The notes beneath the pieces were generated by a model that saw only the letters and a program-made list of their open reading frames with translations, did no database searches and had not been told where the DNA came from. From Hybos culiciformis (lineage: Eukaryota; Arthropoda; Insecta; Diptera; Hybotidae): 64,000 nucleotides of DNA. Within the stretch, counting starts at the first letter, position 1. Each line of letters opens with the position of its first letter. Below, in pieces: positions 13,510 to 26,254 of this stretch. Made by a program: the position numbers and the translations under genes. The stretch is taken from contig OZ023273.1 in NCBI GenBank assembly GCA_964007475.1, positions 67,660,445 through 67,724,444 of the forward strand, given 5' to 3'.

Positions 13510-13792
13510 GTTTATATGGAGAGTTGAAACCGGGCTCAACTAGGGTTCAACTACATGTAAACGGTGGTTGAGTTTAAATATAGTTAACCTGACTAAACCT
13601 AATAAATTCGCTCGGTTATGTTAACTATCCACGGTATAAAGGGTTAACCCTGTTAAAAGAAAGCAACAGCTGTTTGTTTTGTTTCTTTTTTGTTCTCAGC
13701 TCAACCACAGGCATTTTTGACTACATCATGTTAACAATTTACCTCTTTTCAATCACATTTCGACTGAACCACGGTGGGACTATCATGTAAAC
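13510..13792. mobile_element. Candidate 283-bp TA-flanked MITE
   Basis: The ends are GTTTATATGGAGAGT and, inverted, GTTTACATGATAGT. TA flanks both sides (13508-13509 and 13793-13794). Short complementary motifs (GGTTGAG/CTCAACC, GTTAAC) recur inside. The TIR decays after about 14 bp, so this is an older element. Its right-hand TA is also the left-hand TA of the next element. Confidence 0.55.
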
Positions 13793-14039
13793 TACACAGA
13801 AAAAAATTTGCTCGTACTCATTACGTCAAAAAAGTTCGTTAATGACATTCTCGTTAAGATAACGAAAAATAATGAATAAATACGTTTTTCTAACGTAAAT
13901 TTCGTTTATTTTCTATTACGAACCTTTTTTTTCATTTTTAGTACTCGTTAAAAAAGTTCGTTATCGTTAAATACGGGAAACAAAAATTTCAATCCATACA
14001 GAACTTATATTTTCCATTTTACACATTGCCGTAAATTTA

Positions 14040-14112
14040 GTTCATAGCTCAGTGGCAGAGTTGATGGATTGCAATGTTTAGGACAGTGGTTCAAAGCCAC
14101 AAGCGGGCATAA
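14040..14112 (+). promoter_or_regulatory. tRNA-like Pol III box A/box B module in copy B
   Basis: Box A TAGCTCAGTGG (14045-14055) and box B GGTTCAAAGCC (14088-14098) lie 32 bp apart. The T arm can pair (GTGG with CCAC around TTCAAAG). The anticodon region keeps ATTGCAAT, as in copies A and C. The block just upstream (TTATATTTTCCATTTTACAC, 14006-14025) is also shared with copies A and C. Confidence 0.7.
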
Positions 14113-14325
14113 AAAAAATTATTAAAAAAAATTAAATAAAAAAATTTAAAAAATAAATAATAAAAATAGAAACATAAATAAAAAAAATTAATAAATAAAA
14201 AAAAAAAATAAAAAAAAATAAAAAAAAAAATTAAAAAAAAAAATAAATAAATAAATAAATAAAAAAAAAAATAAAAAAAAATTAAAATAAAAAATAAAAA
14301 ATTAAATAAATAAAAAAAAAATTTA
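14109..14325 (+). repeat. A-rich tail downstream of the tRNA-like module
   Basis: Over 200 bp made almost only of A with scattered T (AAAT, AAAAT and AAATAAAT units). It directly follows the module, as a retroposon tail would. Confidence 0.8.
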
Positions 14326-14525
14326 GTCTAGTAAAATTTTTCTTTCGTATTTGCGGTGTTTTTGCTGAAGAATTTGAAAGGTTTTTGGTTTTGAGGTATA
14401 ACGAACTTTTTTAACGAACTACGAGCTTTTTTCAACGAAATGTTCGTTGTAGCCAAAATAACGAATTTTTCGTTGATTTTAACGAATTATTTAGTTATTA
14501 GTACGAGCAAATTTTTTTCTGTGTA

Positions 14526-15424
14526 GGTATATGTCGATCAAACTTATTTTTTTTACAATTTTTAAGTAAATTACTGATACACGGTAGAAGATATTCGATT
14601 TAATCCAAGTGATGAAAAACTTATAAATGTATAAGGCTAAAAATTCTTTTTGTTTTCGACAAACCCGTTGCACATAATAAGTTCAACTAAAAGATGAAGA
14701 CAATATGCTAAAAAAAAGTCGATTTGGGAAAATCGTTTAGGCATATATACATAATTATAATTTTATGATGAAAAAACCTAATTGTAAAAATTTTGAAAGA
14801 AACAAATACTTATTTTTCGCTTATTTTCTGAATAAATTACTTACACCCAGTGAATTTCTAGTCTTATGATATTTATTCTGAAGTAGAAAAATTTAATTTT
14901 TAAAACGAAAAAACACAGCTGGTGATACTTCAAAAAATACTCTTATAACATTCATATATTTATATTTTCAAGTAATTATTATGATTATTATGAGTCTAGT
15001 GTTTAATGAAGATATATTAATGTCGCACGCGCTGACTAATTGAACTAAGTGTTGAGAGGGTCAAGCCATAAAAACAATTGGGATAAGTGTCATCTGCATT
15101 TAGCAAACATTTTTTTTAATTTTTTGTTTTTCATAATTTTTATAATTTTTTTTTTTCCTTATTAAAAGTCCATTCTTGTGAAAATAATAATTTTACTTTA
15201 GGGTAATATTATTCTGTCTTGTATCTTATTGTATGTTTATATCAGAAACAATGTAAAAGAAAAAAAAATAAGCATAATAATTTAAAACAAAAAAAAATCA
15301 TATAAATTGAATTTTGCAAAAATTGATATCAAAAATATTATAATTTTGTTTTATCAGCATAAAAAATTCAACTACAATTATAACTTCATTGAAACAAAGC
15401 ACATAATGTACCTGTATACCGTAT
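14526..15424. other. AT-rich non-coding DNA
   Basis: Nothing recognisable. A 60-codon minus-strand frame spans the edge of copy B and has no domain. Confidence 0.6.
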
Positions 15425-15432
15425 GTCTATAG

Positions 15433-15828
15433 CAGCGTTTCTCAACCTTAGGGTCGCGACCCGAATTTGGGTCGCGAAAGATTTTCAATGGGTCGTTTTA
15501 ATGAAAAAATTCTATTACAAATGCAACATATATTTTTTCAAAAATAATAAAATATTTTGATTACGTAAGAAGAATTCACCTTTACCTTATTTTTCAAAAA
15601 ATTGCTGTTTTAACATTGATAATTGAGTAAATTTTTTGAGCCAGACTTAATAAATTATCAAATGATTGTCAACAACAAATAAGTCATTAAAATGAAAATA
15701 AATAAAACATTTTAAAGGTGTCTTTCATTTCTTCTACTTGTCAATGCATACCATTTTCAGATTGAGGGTCGCGTTATTTTGTACTCATATTTTATAGGTC
15801 GCAATAGCAAAAAGGTTGAGAAACGCTG
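15433..15828. mobile_element. hAT MITE, 396 bp
   Basis: The TIR CAGCGTTTCTCAACCTT occurs at the left and inverted at the right, adjoining GGGTCGCGACCC motifs typical of hAT non-autonomous elements. The 8-bp target duplication GTCTATAG is perfect (15425-15432 and 15829-15836), which fixes both ends. There is no open frame. Confidence 0.95.
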
Positions 15829-16107
15829 GTCTATAGTATACAGATTACAGATACAGTATATAATATTTGATTCAACCAAGGAAAAAATTAATACTTAAAT
15901 CAAACAAATGAAGCCTAAAATCAGACTCTTCGATGCATTTGCAAAACAATTTATGCTTAGTTTTATATAATTGAGAACCGGACCATTTATTTGTTTTTTC
16001 TAGCTATATACTATTATTCATTTTTGCATAACTTAATTCACATCTGTTTTTCATTATTTATCATAATCATAAAACATTTACTCCCCAAACAGATTTAAAT
16101 CATTCTC

Positions 16108-16158
<51 letters not shown>
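16108..16158. repeat. (AAT)17 microsatellite
   Basis: An uninterrupted AAT run of 51 bp. Confidence 0.95.
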
Positions 16159-16795
16159 TTTTTTTCTCTTAAATAGTTGCAGTAGTTTATCAAAAGGTCA
16201 AGTAATATGTTATGAAAATAACAATAATACAGCGAAATATTTTTATTAGCTCCTTTTCTTTAATTAATTAATGAGTGAAATGTATTTCTTTGTCCATTTA
16301 TTAGTACATGAAAATAAAGCAATAAATAACCATTATAAATGTTGTATAAAAGATACATAGTATAAAAAAAAATTAATTACAGACTATTACATTACATTAC
16401 ATGTTATATATATTTGATGTTAAAATTAAATTTTAATAATAATATAGCATTACATTTTGGAAGATTAAGGATAATTTTAATTAAAGCTATATCAGTTCGT
16501 GAACTTTGTGATAAATGAGTTAACATAAGGTGTATATGGTAATGAATGCATATTTAATTTTGAAACAATAAAATAATTATCATTTTATTGTTATCAAAAT
16601 CATTAAATTAAATATTTTTTTCATTTTATTTAAAAAAAAAAAAAATCAATAAATAAATCAAGTAGCATAAATTACAACGTATTATGCTTACACGTAAGGA
16701 TGTGATCAACCAAATAGCACATACTCATATTTCACAGTAGGTATAAAGTTTTGATATTCTTTGTTATTATTTTAATGAATTTATTAAACAATTAT

Positions 16796-16824
16796 TTTAT
16801 TGAAATTTATTGAAATTTATTGAA
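16796..16824. repeat. 11-bp tandem repeat, about 2.7 copies
   Basis: TTATTGAAATT is repeated head-to-tail. Confidence 0.75.
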
Positions 16825-18337
16825 AATGCAGAAAAAAAGATTGCAAAAAAATACATATAAGTAAATCAGCAACAAAGTTTTTGGCAAAGATAACGTATAT
16901 TTTCTACATTTTATCATTTATATCAATTATAAAAAATATGGAAATTAGTTGGTTGCTCAAAGTTTATGTGTTTATATTTGTTTATATGTCACAATATTCA
17001 AAATATGTCAACTTTGTTGTTGATTATATCAATTTTACAAAAGTGTAAAACATCCTTGCCGACTTCTTATATGTAAACCCTCACGGTTGTCAGCCATCTC
17101 TCAAAATTCAGATTTAAATCAAAATTTTTAATAATTCATTTGTGATCTCAAAAAATTTTATTTTGAAGTCGATATTAAATTTATTTCCGCCCTTTGATCC
17201 CCTCATCCGAAAGCATTTCTGTTTGTGAGAAATGTAATATTTTTTCTTGTAAATAAATCAAAACATCTTTTAAATGAATTCCATTTTTGTCTTCCCTCAT
17301 ATGTAGGTATGAGCCAGATAAATTTGTATGCACAGATTAAAACAAAAATGCAAAAAAAAACATTAAAATTTATTAAACTATTCAGTGTTACAAATTTTTT
17401 TACAAACCTATTTAGCACACAATGGATTTTTAATGTATGAAAATTGTTCAAATTTATTGGAAAAAATTATAAAATTGTTATAATAAATATAAAAATAAAA
17501 ATTGTTTTATTTTTTTTGTTCTTCGTTTGTCAAATCTAAAATAAACCAAAAAGAAAGAAATTAGAAACGTAAATTCTTATCTCTTTTTTGTGTAGTTCAA
17601 TTCGAATATATATAATATGTATGTATATAATGTGAATGCGACAAAATGCGTATAATATATGTTTTATTTTTTTTTATTATTATTATTGTTTTTAACATAA
17701 GCATAGCCACGTGCAAATATTATTATATATTTTTGGTATACATAGGTAAAAAAAAAACAATAATATTTCTTGCTTCTGTCCATTTCTGTCTTCAATAATG
17801 GTTTAAAAAAAAAGAATCTTAAAAATACAAATTTTTTGAGAAAAGCATTCTTTGTATATTTTTCTTGTGTTTTTTTTTTTTTCTTTTAATCTCTTAAAAA
17901 TTATGTTATTATTTTACAAAGATGACCTGGTGTTATTTTCTCACTTGGAGGTTTAAGGAGGCAGAAAAAAGAAATAATAAAAAAAAAACATTAATCTGAT
18001 AATGCAGTTTTTGTTATGTCCAGCTCTATTGTATGCGTGTAGGTTGTTTATTTGTTATATAATCAAAATTTAAATAAAATTTAATTTTTTTTTTTCTGCA
18101 TTTTGCATTTTCTAGAAAAATAAAGCCATCTGCTTCTTGGACATATTATATTGTAACAGTTTTTCATATAAATTCATATAAAAATATTTTGCAAAAATAA
18201 AAAATAATATTTAGTTCGAAATGAAATTAAGCGAAATAAAAATTATTTATATTAATTTTTTTTTTTTGATAGTAAAATATCATCATTCATCATAAGCACA
18301 TAATTAAAATATATATAAATTCATAAAAAAAATTTAA

Positions 18338-18442
18338 CAGAAGCCTTTCATTAAGGAGCCCCAAAATGCTTTTTGAAAGTCTTTGCAAGAATAAATTATT
18401 AATTTCAACTTATTGGGGTTCCTCAATAAAAAGTATCTTCTG
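18338..18442. repeat. 105-bp imperfect palindrome flanked by TTAA
   Basis: CAGAAG at the left is matched by CTTCTG at the right. Inner blocks around AGGAGCCCCA and its inverse TGGGGTTCCT also pair. TTAA lies on both sides (18334-18337 and 18443-18446), as expected for a piggyBac-type duplication. The TIR is not a standard piggyBac end, so a small foldback element or a hairpin RNA precursor are alternatives. Confidence 0.55.
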
Positions 18443-18711
18443 TTAAAACATTTTTTTTAACTTATATTTTTTGATTTTGCACTTTTAATTAAATTTTTTA
18501 TTTTTTTTATTTTCGAAATTTAACCTACCAAATTAATTCAAAATGGCTGTTAATTCAACACTACCGTTAACATTTCATAGATTTTTAAAAACATTTTACA
18601 ATTTTCTAGAACAAAGTGAAATATTCACACCTGGCTGTAAATAAGTAAAGTATTAAGAAATTTATATGTGAAAACAATTGTCGTGAAATTTGAAAGTTTT
18701 ATAATAATGTA

Positions 18712-19603
18712 AGAGCCCGTGAACCCCAGACCTTCGTTATTTTATAAAAGCTGAAAGTTTGTCACCGCATGCTTCCAACACAGGTAAGAACGATGTGCCA
18801 TTATGAAGTTTGGGTTACCGTGGCTTTGGTAGGTAAACGGTACTAAAGATGTGTAAAATACCGATCTAAATTCGTTAAATAATAAAGTGTGATTTTTTGC
18901 TATCACCTTCAGGATATTATTAAAAATCATGTCTTTCATTGCCAGACACTTAACATAGTGGCAACCCCTTGCCAGACACCCTTAATGTTCTTGAAATTAT
19001 AATTCTACTTACGTTATAGTATAAACGCTGATTTTTATATATAATACTTGGGTAATAATTAGATGATGTTTCCTCATTAGCCAGACAATTTTGATAGTTC
19101 CAACCCCTTGCCAGACAAACATATAGGGTCCGTTGGAGTCAGCGCGAGTACATATATGAGTGGGTGCGAGTGAGATGGAAAATTAGTACTTAGTACATGT
19201 TTAGATCAGCTAAAATAATCTTATATGCTATCTTCAAGTTTTTTTTTTGGTTGTTTTATTATCTAAAATTAAAACTAAATTATTAAAAAATCTTATTTCA
19301 GAAAATATTTTTTAAGCAGTCAATTACTGCTTCAATCAACTTATAACTTAAAAAATCAAATGTTAAGTGTCTGGCAATGACAGACATGATTTTTAATAAT
19401 ATCCTGAAGGTGATACCAAAAAATCACACTTTATTATTTAACGAATTTAGATCGGTATTTTACACATCTTTAGACCGTTTACCTACCAAAGCCACGGTAA
19501 CCCAAACTTCGTAATGGCACATCGTTCTTACCTGTGTTGGAAGCATGCGCTGACAAACTTTCAGCTTTTATAAAATAACGAAGGTCTGGGGTTCACGGGC
19601 TCT
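18712..19603. mobile_element. 892-bp long-TIR foldback element
   Basis: Left arm 18712-18956 and right arm 19360-19603 are reverse complements over about 245 bp at roughly 98% identity (four substitutions and one indel seen). The ends are AGAGCCCGTGAACCCC. TA flanks both sides (18710-18711 and 19604-19605). The 65-codon frame in the left arm (18742-18939 minus) has no domain. The 400-bp centre repeats GCCAGACA. No transposase, so non-autonomous. Confidence 0.9.
18941..19374. repeat. Recurring GCCAGACA motif inside the long-TIR element
   Basis: GCCAGACA occurs at 18941, 18971, 19080 and 19110, and inverted near 19367. Two copies share the longer context CAACCCCTTGCCAGACA. Subterminal motifs of this kind often bind transposase, but that is inference here. 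Confidence 0.7.
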
Positions 19604-20216
19604 TAGACTATAAGTTCTAGAAGTCATTCGTGAGTCTAATATGAAAACTTGAAATTTATATTTTGATATATTAAAACAAAATAAACTGAATCTGAAATAT
19701 TAATAAGCTCATAAAAATTGTAATTTGACTATAAGCATTAATTGACGGTCATAGATTTTATCAATGTAATATAAGAAGCTTAAAAATGTATCAATATTGT
19801 CAATCAGAAAAGTTTTGAAATATGCTACAACAGCTCGCCTAATTTCGAAATATAGGTGTATGTCATTTGCCACATACAAAGGGATAGTACAATTTTCTTC
19901 TCTTTTTGAATTATTATATCCTAGTTAGCAAGCAATAATGTTTTTATAAAAGTGGTAAAAAAAACAATTGTTCTTTTTAGACTGGTGTCCATCAAATGTG
20001 AAAAACTTAAGTTCTTTTTCACAAATATATTCCCCAGGTTTTGAGTTTGGTAGTTAGAGAGGCTTTCAATCATCCTTTATAAATAATTTAAATTTATTTC
20101 AAAAGTGTTAATGGATTGCATTGAAAATTAGAGTGTTGGATAGATGTTGATTAGATGAACTTAAAAAATGATTAAAAATAACTTTTATCCAATGGAATAG
20201 TATAGTTTAACAAATA

Positions 20217-20572
20217 CAGACAAGCTCAAACTGCCGCTCAAGAGACGCATGCGGCTTTTTGAAAATTTTTTTTGAGGCTCAATAAATTATTAAGTTGTTA
20301 GTTGTAACTGAAATTTTGTATTTTATTATACAATTTTAATATAATTTTTCAGATTTTCGTGCACATATTATTCAAGTAATTTTAAGGGTAATATTGAAGG
20401 TTTTTTTTTTTATTTAATAAATTTATTAAAAGATAGGAATTTTTAAATAAATGCTTTTAGTTATTAATTAATTATGATAAATTTAAGTTTGTCTTGATAA
20501 TTTTGCGGCTCTACAGTGTTTTACGATTTTCGAACGTGGCTCCCCATACATAAACATTTGAGCATCCTTGAC
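20217..20572. mobile_element. Old hAT-like non-autonomous relic
   Basis: The left edge GACAAGCTCAAACTGCCGC and the inverted right edge GTCAAGGATGCTCAAAT resemble decayed hAT ends. GCATGCGGCTTTTT and GCGGCTCTACAG lie near the two ends. No target duplication remains, and the boundaries are approximate. Confidence 0.4.
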
Positions 20573-23572
20573 ATATAGAAACATAGGGCACACCATACTA
20601 TATTATAATCTAACTCCCAAAAGTTTTAAAGTACAATAATTATTCTATACTGTATTAATATTAGATCTTAAGAAGACATTTTTAAGGTATATTTTATTAT
20701 TTTCCTTCAGTAAGGCAAACAAAAAAAAAATTTCCAAAAACATTTTCTGAAATCAAAAGATTAAAAAAAAAAAAGAAAAAATGAAATGAAAAATTATTTA
20801 GAATTAAATTCATGGAATTGCATTGATTTTATAACTTGTTAATGCATAATTCTCTTAATAGATTCCCGGAGTGTTATTTCATGCCGAGACTGTTAGGCTC
20901 CTAAGATTATCTCTGCTACCCACTGATAAATTCTCTCAATTTTCTTTATTATAAAAAAAACATTTCGAATATTAACTGGTTATTATATTTCGCATTAAAA
21001 AAAAATAAATAAAAAATAAAAAACCAATAAATCCACAAAACTTTTACACATGAAAAAATATTTAGTGAAGTTATTATGACGGAAGGTTTTTTATTTTAGT
21101 AATATGCGGCTTTAAAGAACGCAAATTTTCTTCTTTTTTTTTTTGTCTTTGATTCTAATCTTATATTAGAGTTCACTTGGTCGCTACTCTATGGGATGCA
21201 ACACGATTAAAAACTTTGAAACTTAAATAAATATTTTTAACAAGATAAAAAGATGTTTAATTTATTTTTAAGTGTTATTAAAATTTTTTTTAGTAAAATT
21301 TTCTATTCAAATTATTCTTTTTTATAAATTTAATAATTAGTATTACATAATTGAAAGATGTATATAAAATAATAAATATTGAAGAAGAAACTATATTAAT
21401 AATCCCTGCTTTATTAACGTAAAACTCACATTTTATGGCGTTTCTCCAGATATTTGAAGCTTTTCAAAATATTTAGTTATCTGAAGTTAAACTTTCTGTC
21501 TATTTTCATACGCTTATTTCAATAAAGTTTCATATAATTAATTCTCAAATCTCAATTTGCTTGTACGCATTTAGTCAATCAATTTATATATAAACATTGA
21601 TCAATAATACTAAAAAAACCAATGAAATGAGGCATTGAAAAACATATTGCTCGAACTACAAATCGGCAAAAAAGATGATTTCACTCGCTCGAAATGAAAT
21701 GGATCAAAGAATGTGCCTCTTTAAACAGATAAAAACTATCTTCCAAAATAAATTTATTTAAAAAAAATAAATATCCAACAAAAATAAAGTTAAATTATAT
21801 AATATTCTTCCAGTACTAACTTATACATACCTATAAATATATAGGACATAATATTCAATTCAGAACTTAGCTATTATAAATTTTATGAAAAACATAAACA
21901 TTTAATGACAATTTGATGCAATAAATAAAATAGAAATTATATTTAAAATAAGTGTGAACATAATTTTGTGTAAAATATATGTGCATGCACGTAAAAATAA
22001 CTATGAAATTATCGAAAATAATTGGTAATTTAAAAAAAACTATTAAGGATCAGATCAATGACTTAGATATTTAATCATAAGAAAGAAGGAAATTAATAAA
22101 ATAATCTATTTTAAATTTGAAATGTTGTAGGATTTTACTTTAAATTAAATGAAGCATTACTTTTTAATTTTTACTTGTTTTTCCGTTTTAGCTGCAGTTG
22201 TTGGGGACTTCAATATCATTTCGTTGTCTCTGCTTGTTGCCTTAATATTGACAATGCAATTTTCTTCGATACTTAGTTAACGTGACAACAATTTTTCATC
22301 GATACTTAATGTTACAACTGATTTTAGCTATTTTTACCCAAAATTAATTTATATACATACTTAGTAATCTAATATGGGCCTGATTGTAAGAATTTTTGTA
22401 ATAAACTATAAAAATACTTCTTTTAGTATCACGATAGTTTATTTTATTTATTACCTTAGTAGACAATATACAATTTGTTGTTTGAAGTTTTAATTTTATT
22501 TGACATTTGGAAGTACAATCATAGAATATACAATATAATAGAAATATTTGAAGTTCAGACAATTTGTATTTTATACTTTATAAGATTTTCAATTGATATT
22601 GATTCACCTTTTGACATCTGATAAATTTCTTCTTTGAAATATGCCCAATTGCCCATGTCTATAAATCTAGATAGAAAATAAAAGAATTTTGTGTTTTTTT
22701 TTTTTTTTTAATTTTCTTGTAAAAACAAAATTAATTTTGATATTATTTCCATCTGAATTAGTTTTTTGTTTATTTATAAAATTGAAAATTTCTTATTATT
22801 ATTTTTATTAAATATACTCCAAATTAGCCTTAATTTATTACGCACAATATCCAGAGAACATTTTCTTAACATACCTTTTCTTAACAATAATTTGTTTTGT
22901 GTCGTGTTAATGTTTTTTTTGTACATATTTTGTTTGTTGGATTGTTGCAACGATTCGAAAAAAAAATAATAAAACTATTATTTTTGGTGATACTTCGATG
23001 AAGTGAACCTTTTTGTTTTTTTTTTTTTGCTTTTTGCTTTTTGTTTTTTCCTATATAATATAATACTTAACAAAAGTAATGCGCAGCATAATCATTGAAG
23101 AAAAAATGAATATATACTTATATACCTATACAAAAATAAAAATTTCGATGAGAATAAATTACTTTTTGAAAACGAAAACATTAAAATTTTGTTGTTAGAG
23201 TTTTTTTTATTTTGTACAAAAATGACCATTGAAATGACCAAATGTTTACACAATTTCGTTACATTTCATCGAAAAACAACTAAATGTTTTATAACACGAA
23301 AAAAAAAAAAAAATCATGCTGTGCAAAAAAAAAAAAAAAAGACAGTGAATTAAAAACTGTTTTACTTTTTTAATTTAAAAAAAAAAATTAAAATGATACG
23401 TAACATAAAAATTTGTACAACTGGACAACAAAATGCACACAGTTTAAAAAAAAACTTTCCACTGTTTTGAAATTTTATTAAATATTTATTATATACTATA
23501 AAAAAACTAAAGATATACTGCAAAAATGCGATGAGGGTGGTAGAAATCGCCAAATATTGGATACCAGTGTAG
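20573..23572. other. AT-rich non-coding DNA
   Basis: No gene or RNA gene seen in 3 kb. A motif TCGATACTTA...GTTA is repeated near 22266 and 22299. Other content is homopolymer and simple sequence. Confidence 0.6.
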
Positions 23573-23574
23573 TA

Positions 23575-24078
23575 AAAGGAATAGGCCTGGGTTGTGGGTC
23601 GGGTTTTGTTTTTGGCCTATAAGTCATAAATTATCAAAATAAAGTGTGTAGTGTTACACATTGTTGGAAAGGTTATGTTCTTACGCAACTTTTCTCCAAA
23701 GAAAGTGTAGTGATGGAAAAAACTCAAAAAATTTTATGACCATTTTTGTGAGCACGTGATAAAATGTCGAAAAAAAAAGTGGCTGGATTTTGGGTCAGCT
23801 AGAATTTTGCGACTCGTATATCATCAGAATACCATACCAGTTCGAAAAATATAAGATTTAAACTAAATGTTAATACATTCAACTCACCGTTTACGATTCA
23901 CTCACGCAACATATTAGCATTTTGAAAAAATCTGACAATCACTTTTTTTATCGATTTTCACACATAGGTTATGCAGCTTTTATAAGCAACAGGTTCATTC
24001 ACTTCCGTGTTCGCTTGCATAACAGAAAATATAAGCTGATCCAAAATACAGCTCGACCCACAACCCAGCCCTCTCCCT
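23575..24078. mobile_element. 504-bp TIR element, probably TA-flanked
   Basis: The block GGCCTGGGTTGTGGGTCG at the left and its near-exact inverse CGACCCACAACCCAGCC at the right define about 26-bp imperfect TIRs. TA flanks both (23573-23574 and 24079-24080). The centre has GGCTGGATTTTGGGTCAGC, a further copy of the end motif. A 70-codon frame at 23922-24134 overruns the element end and shows no domain. Confidence 0.65.
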
Positions 24079-24080
24079 TA

Positions 24081-26254
24081 ATAATGGATAATTGCGTTAG
24101 TGATCATAAAGAGATGAGTAGACTGCCTTTTTAGTATATTCAGCAGTCATCTAAAAATTCTTCAATTATTTGGTACTAATCGAAACCCGTGAGATATTAA
24201 ATAAAATAAAATTTTTGAAATACATTTTTTAATTTTATTTTCCAACAAATTTACCGTAGTTTGCAATGCTTTTTTCGAATTTTACAATGTTTTTTTCATT
24301 GATTTTTTTTATTCCGACAAATTGTTTATATGTAAATTCCAATAGATGTCTCTATACTTTATATTTTATTTTAACTCCAATAGATGTCTTTACTTACAGA
24401 TTGATTACATACATATAGATACGGTCGAATGTCTATTAATATTATGATTATTAAGATGAAAAATTAAGATCGCAGAAGCAAATATCAAGATGCCCAAAGT
24501 TAGGATTTTTTACTTCACAATTGTTTAATTCACATCTAAAGAAATCGAAATCGCAAAGCCCGATAAAAATGTAATTTTTAGACTTCACATCTGTGTGGCC
24601 ATATACAAAATGAAATGGCAGCTGGGTTATAATTTCATTTTCGGTATTGCATTCGTAGTATTTAATTATTTTTATTGTGTATTTTAAGTGCGAGAAAATT
24701 TTGACTCGTCTGATGCAGAGAATGATGATGGACTATTAAGAGAGTCAGAAACTTAGTCCTGTTCGATTTAATATTTATGCGACAAAAACTTCAATCTGGT
24801 GATTTCCTGTTATGGCCTGATTTTCATTTTTGGATAAAAACTACATAAAGTCAAATGATTTATGTCTTCTTTAACTTTGAATTTATGTCTATTTCATAAC
24901 GACGTATTGAAATGGACATAAGGTCATTTGACTTTATGTCACTTAACTTTAAGTCATCTACCCACTTAAGTATATGTATTTTGTATCAAAAGAATATAAA
25001 TAGGAAAAATGCAAATGTCATTTGAAATCTGTGCGTATGATTGTAATTAAAAATGTTTCATTAAACATTTCAGCTTCATATACTGAAGTCGATTTTTTTT
25101 TTGTTTTTGCGTATAGCATAAACATTACAAATAAAAACATGAAAAGAAACATCGAAATGAAATCATAACGAAAAGGAATATATGAACACTAAATATATCA
25201 AAAAAATTTAATGAATGTATGTAAAGTATAACTTCAAACTCTAGGAGTAACAAAATGTAAAAATCAACTTAATAAATAAATTCATAAAAATATTTATCAC
25301 AAAAATATTTCAATTAGTTAAAATTGTCATCCCAGAAAGCTTGCTTATTCATTTTATTTAGTCTCAAATATTTTAAATTGGTTCAATTTTAGAACTGGAT
25401 CATTAAAGAACATTAACATCCAATTTTGAGGCAAGGGTGCGTCGATTTGCATAAGCATAACAGAACAATATTTAAAAAAAATTAGACTTTCTAAAATAAA
25501 TTGTAACTATAATTTTTTTTCTGAATTCGGTTGGTAAACATCAAAGTACTTGGTTCTATTTTAATTGAACAATTTTGATAATATTAGATGTCACAAGAAG
25601 GAAGAAAATTTGTTTTTTGGTGCAATTATTTCTGATTTAATTCTTTTTAAAAGACCTCATAAGTTATTAGTTTCATTGTTATCTAATAACCTGTATAGAA
25701 TAACTGAATAACTATCAAATATAAAATATTGAAATTTCTTAGCATAAAATAGTAAGCTAAGTTGCTACCAAAAATTATGTATGTCAATATTGAGAATTAA
25801 TTACCATAAACATGACTTAAATTATGTTATTTCTATATATTATATTCAAAATTCAAATTAATAAAAAAAAAAATAACATTAAGAAAATTATGTAAGAAGT
25901 GAATATTTTAACTGTTCAAACATTTTTCATTTTATCTAAATATGCAAAACAAAAATGTACTTATGTACGTCTACAAATTCAAATATAATTACGTACATTA
26001 GTAAATGCAATTTTCAGAACTTAAATATTGCAGACAAATGCAATGAAAATATTTTTATTGCCGCAAATACCTAGTTTTTAGTATTCAGGTGTTCATATAA
26101 AATTAAAATTTAAGACTGATGTCTGTGCAATTGTATTATCAGAGAAAGTAATTTATTTCAGAAAATTAGCTATCTGAATCTTACTAAAGATAAAAAGTTT
26201 TGTATTTAATTTAAGCACCACAAACAAGCGAATAATGAAACAATTTTGGTGAAT
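24081..26254. other. AT-rich non-coding DNA
   Basis: No gene. CCAATAGATGTCT is repeated twice near 24340 and 24377, and a small hairpin lies at 24843-24940. Confidence 0.6.
24843..24940. repeat. Small imperfect hairpin
   Basis: ACATAAAGTCAAATGATTTA at 24843-24862 pairs with TCATTTGACTTTATGT at 24924-24939. Further GACATAA and ATTTC pairing lies inside if a short internal duplication is looped out. Origin unknown. Confidence 0.6.

Larger units (their letters stand above)
13795..14523. mobile_element. TA-flanked TIR element with internal tRNA-like module (copy B)
   Basis: A 729-bp element with perfect 24-bp TIRs (CACAGAAAAAAATTTGCTCG followed by TACT), flanked by TA at 13793-13794 and 14524-14525. 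Both arms are packed with TTCGTT/AACGAA motifs in both orientations, about a dozen in all, so the arms are complementary well beyond the TIR. The centre holds a plus-strand tRNA-like module (14040-14112) followed by about 215 bp of A-rich sequence. There is no coding capacity. Confidence 0.85.
15837..18337. other. AT-rich non-coding DNA
   Basis: No gene. Two antiparallel short frames at 17203-17451 overlap each other and have no recognisable domain. It contains a long AAT microsatellite. Confidence 0.6.

Noticed and set aside
18742..18939. 65-codon frame that could look conserved because an inverted copy exists nearby
   Set aside because: The apparent conservation is the TIR of a foldback element. 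The frame has no domain.
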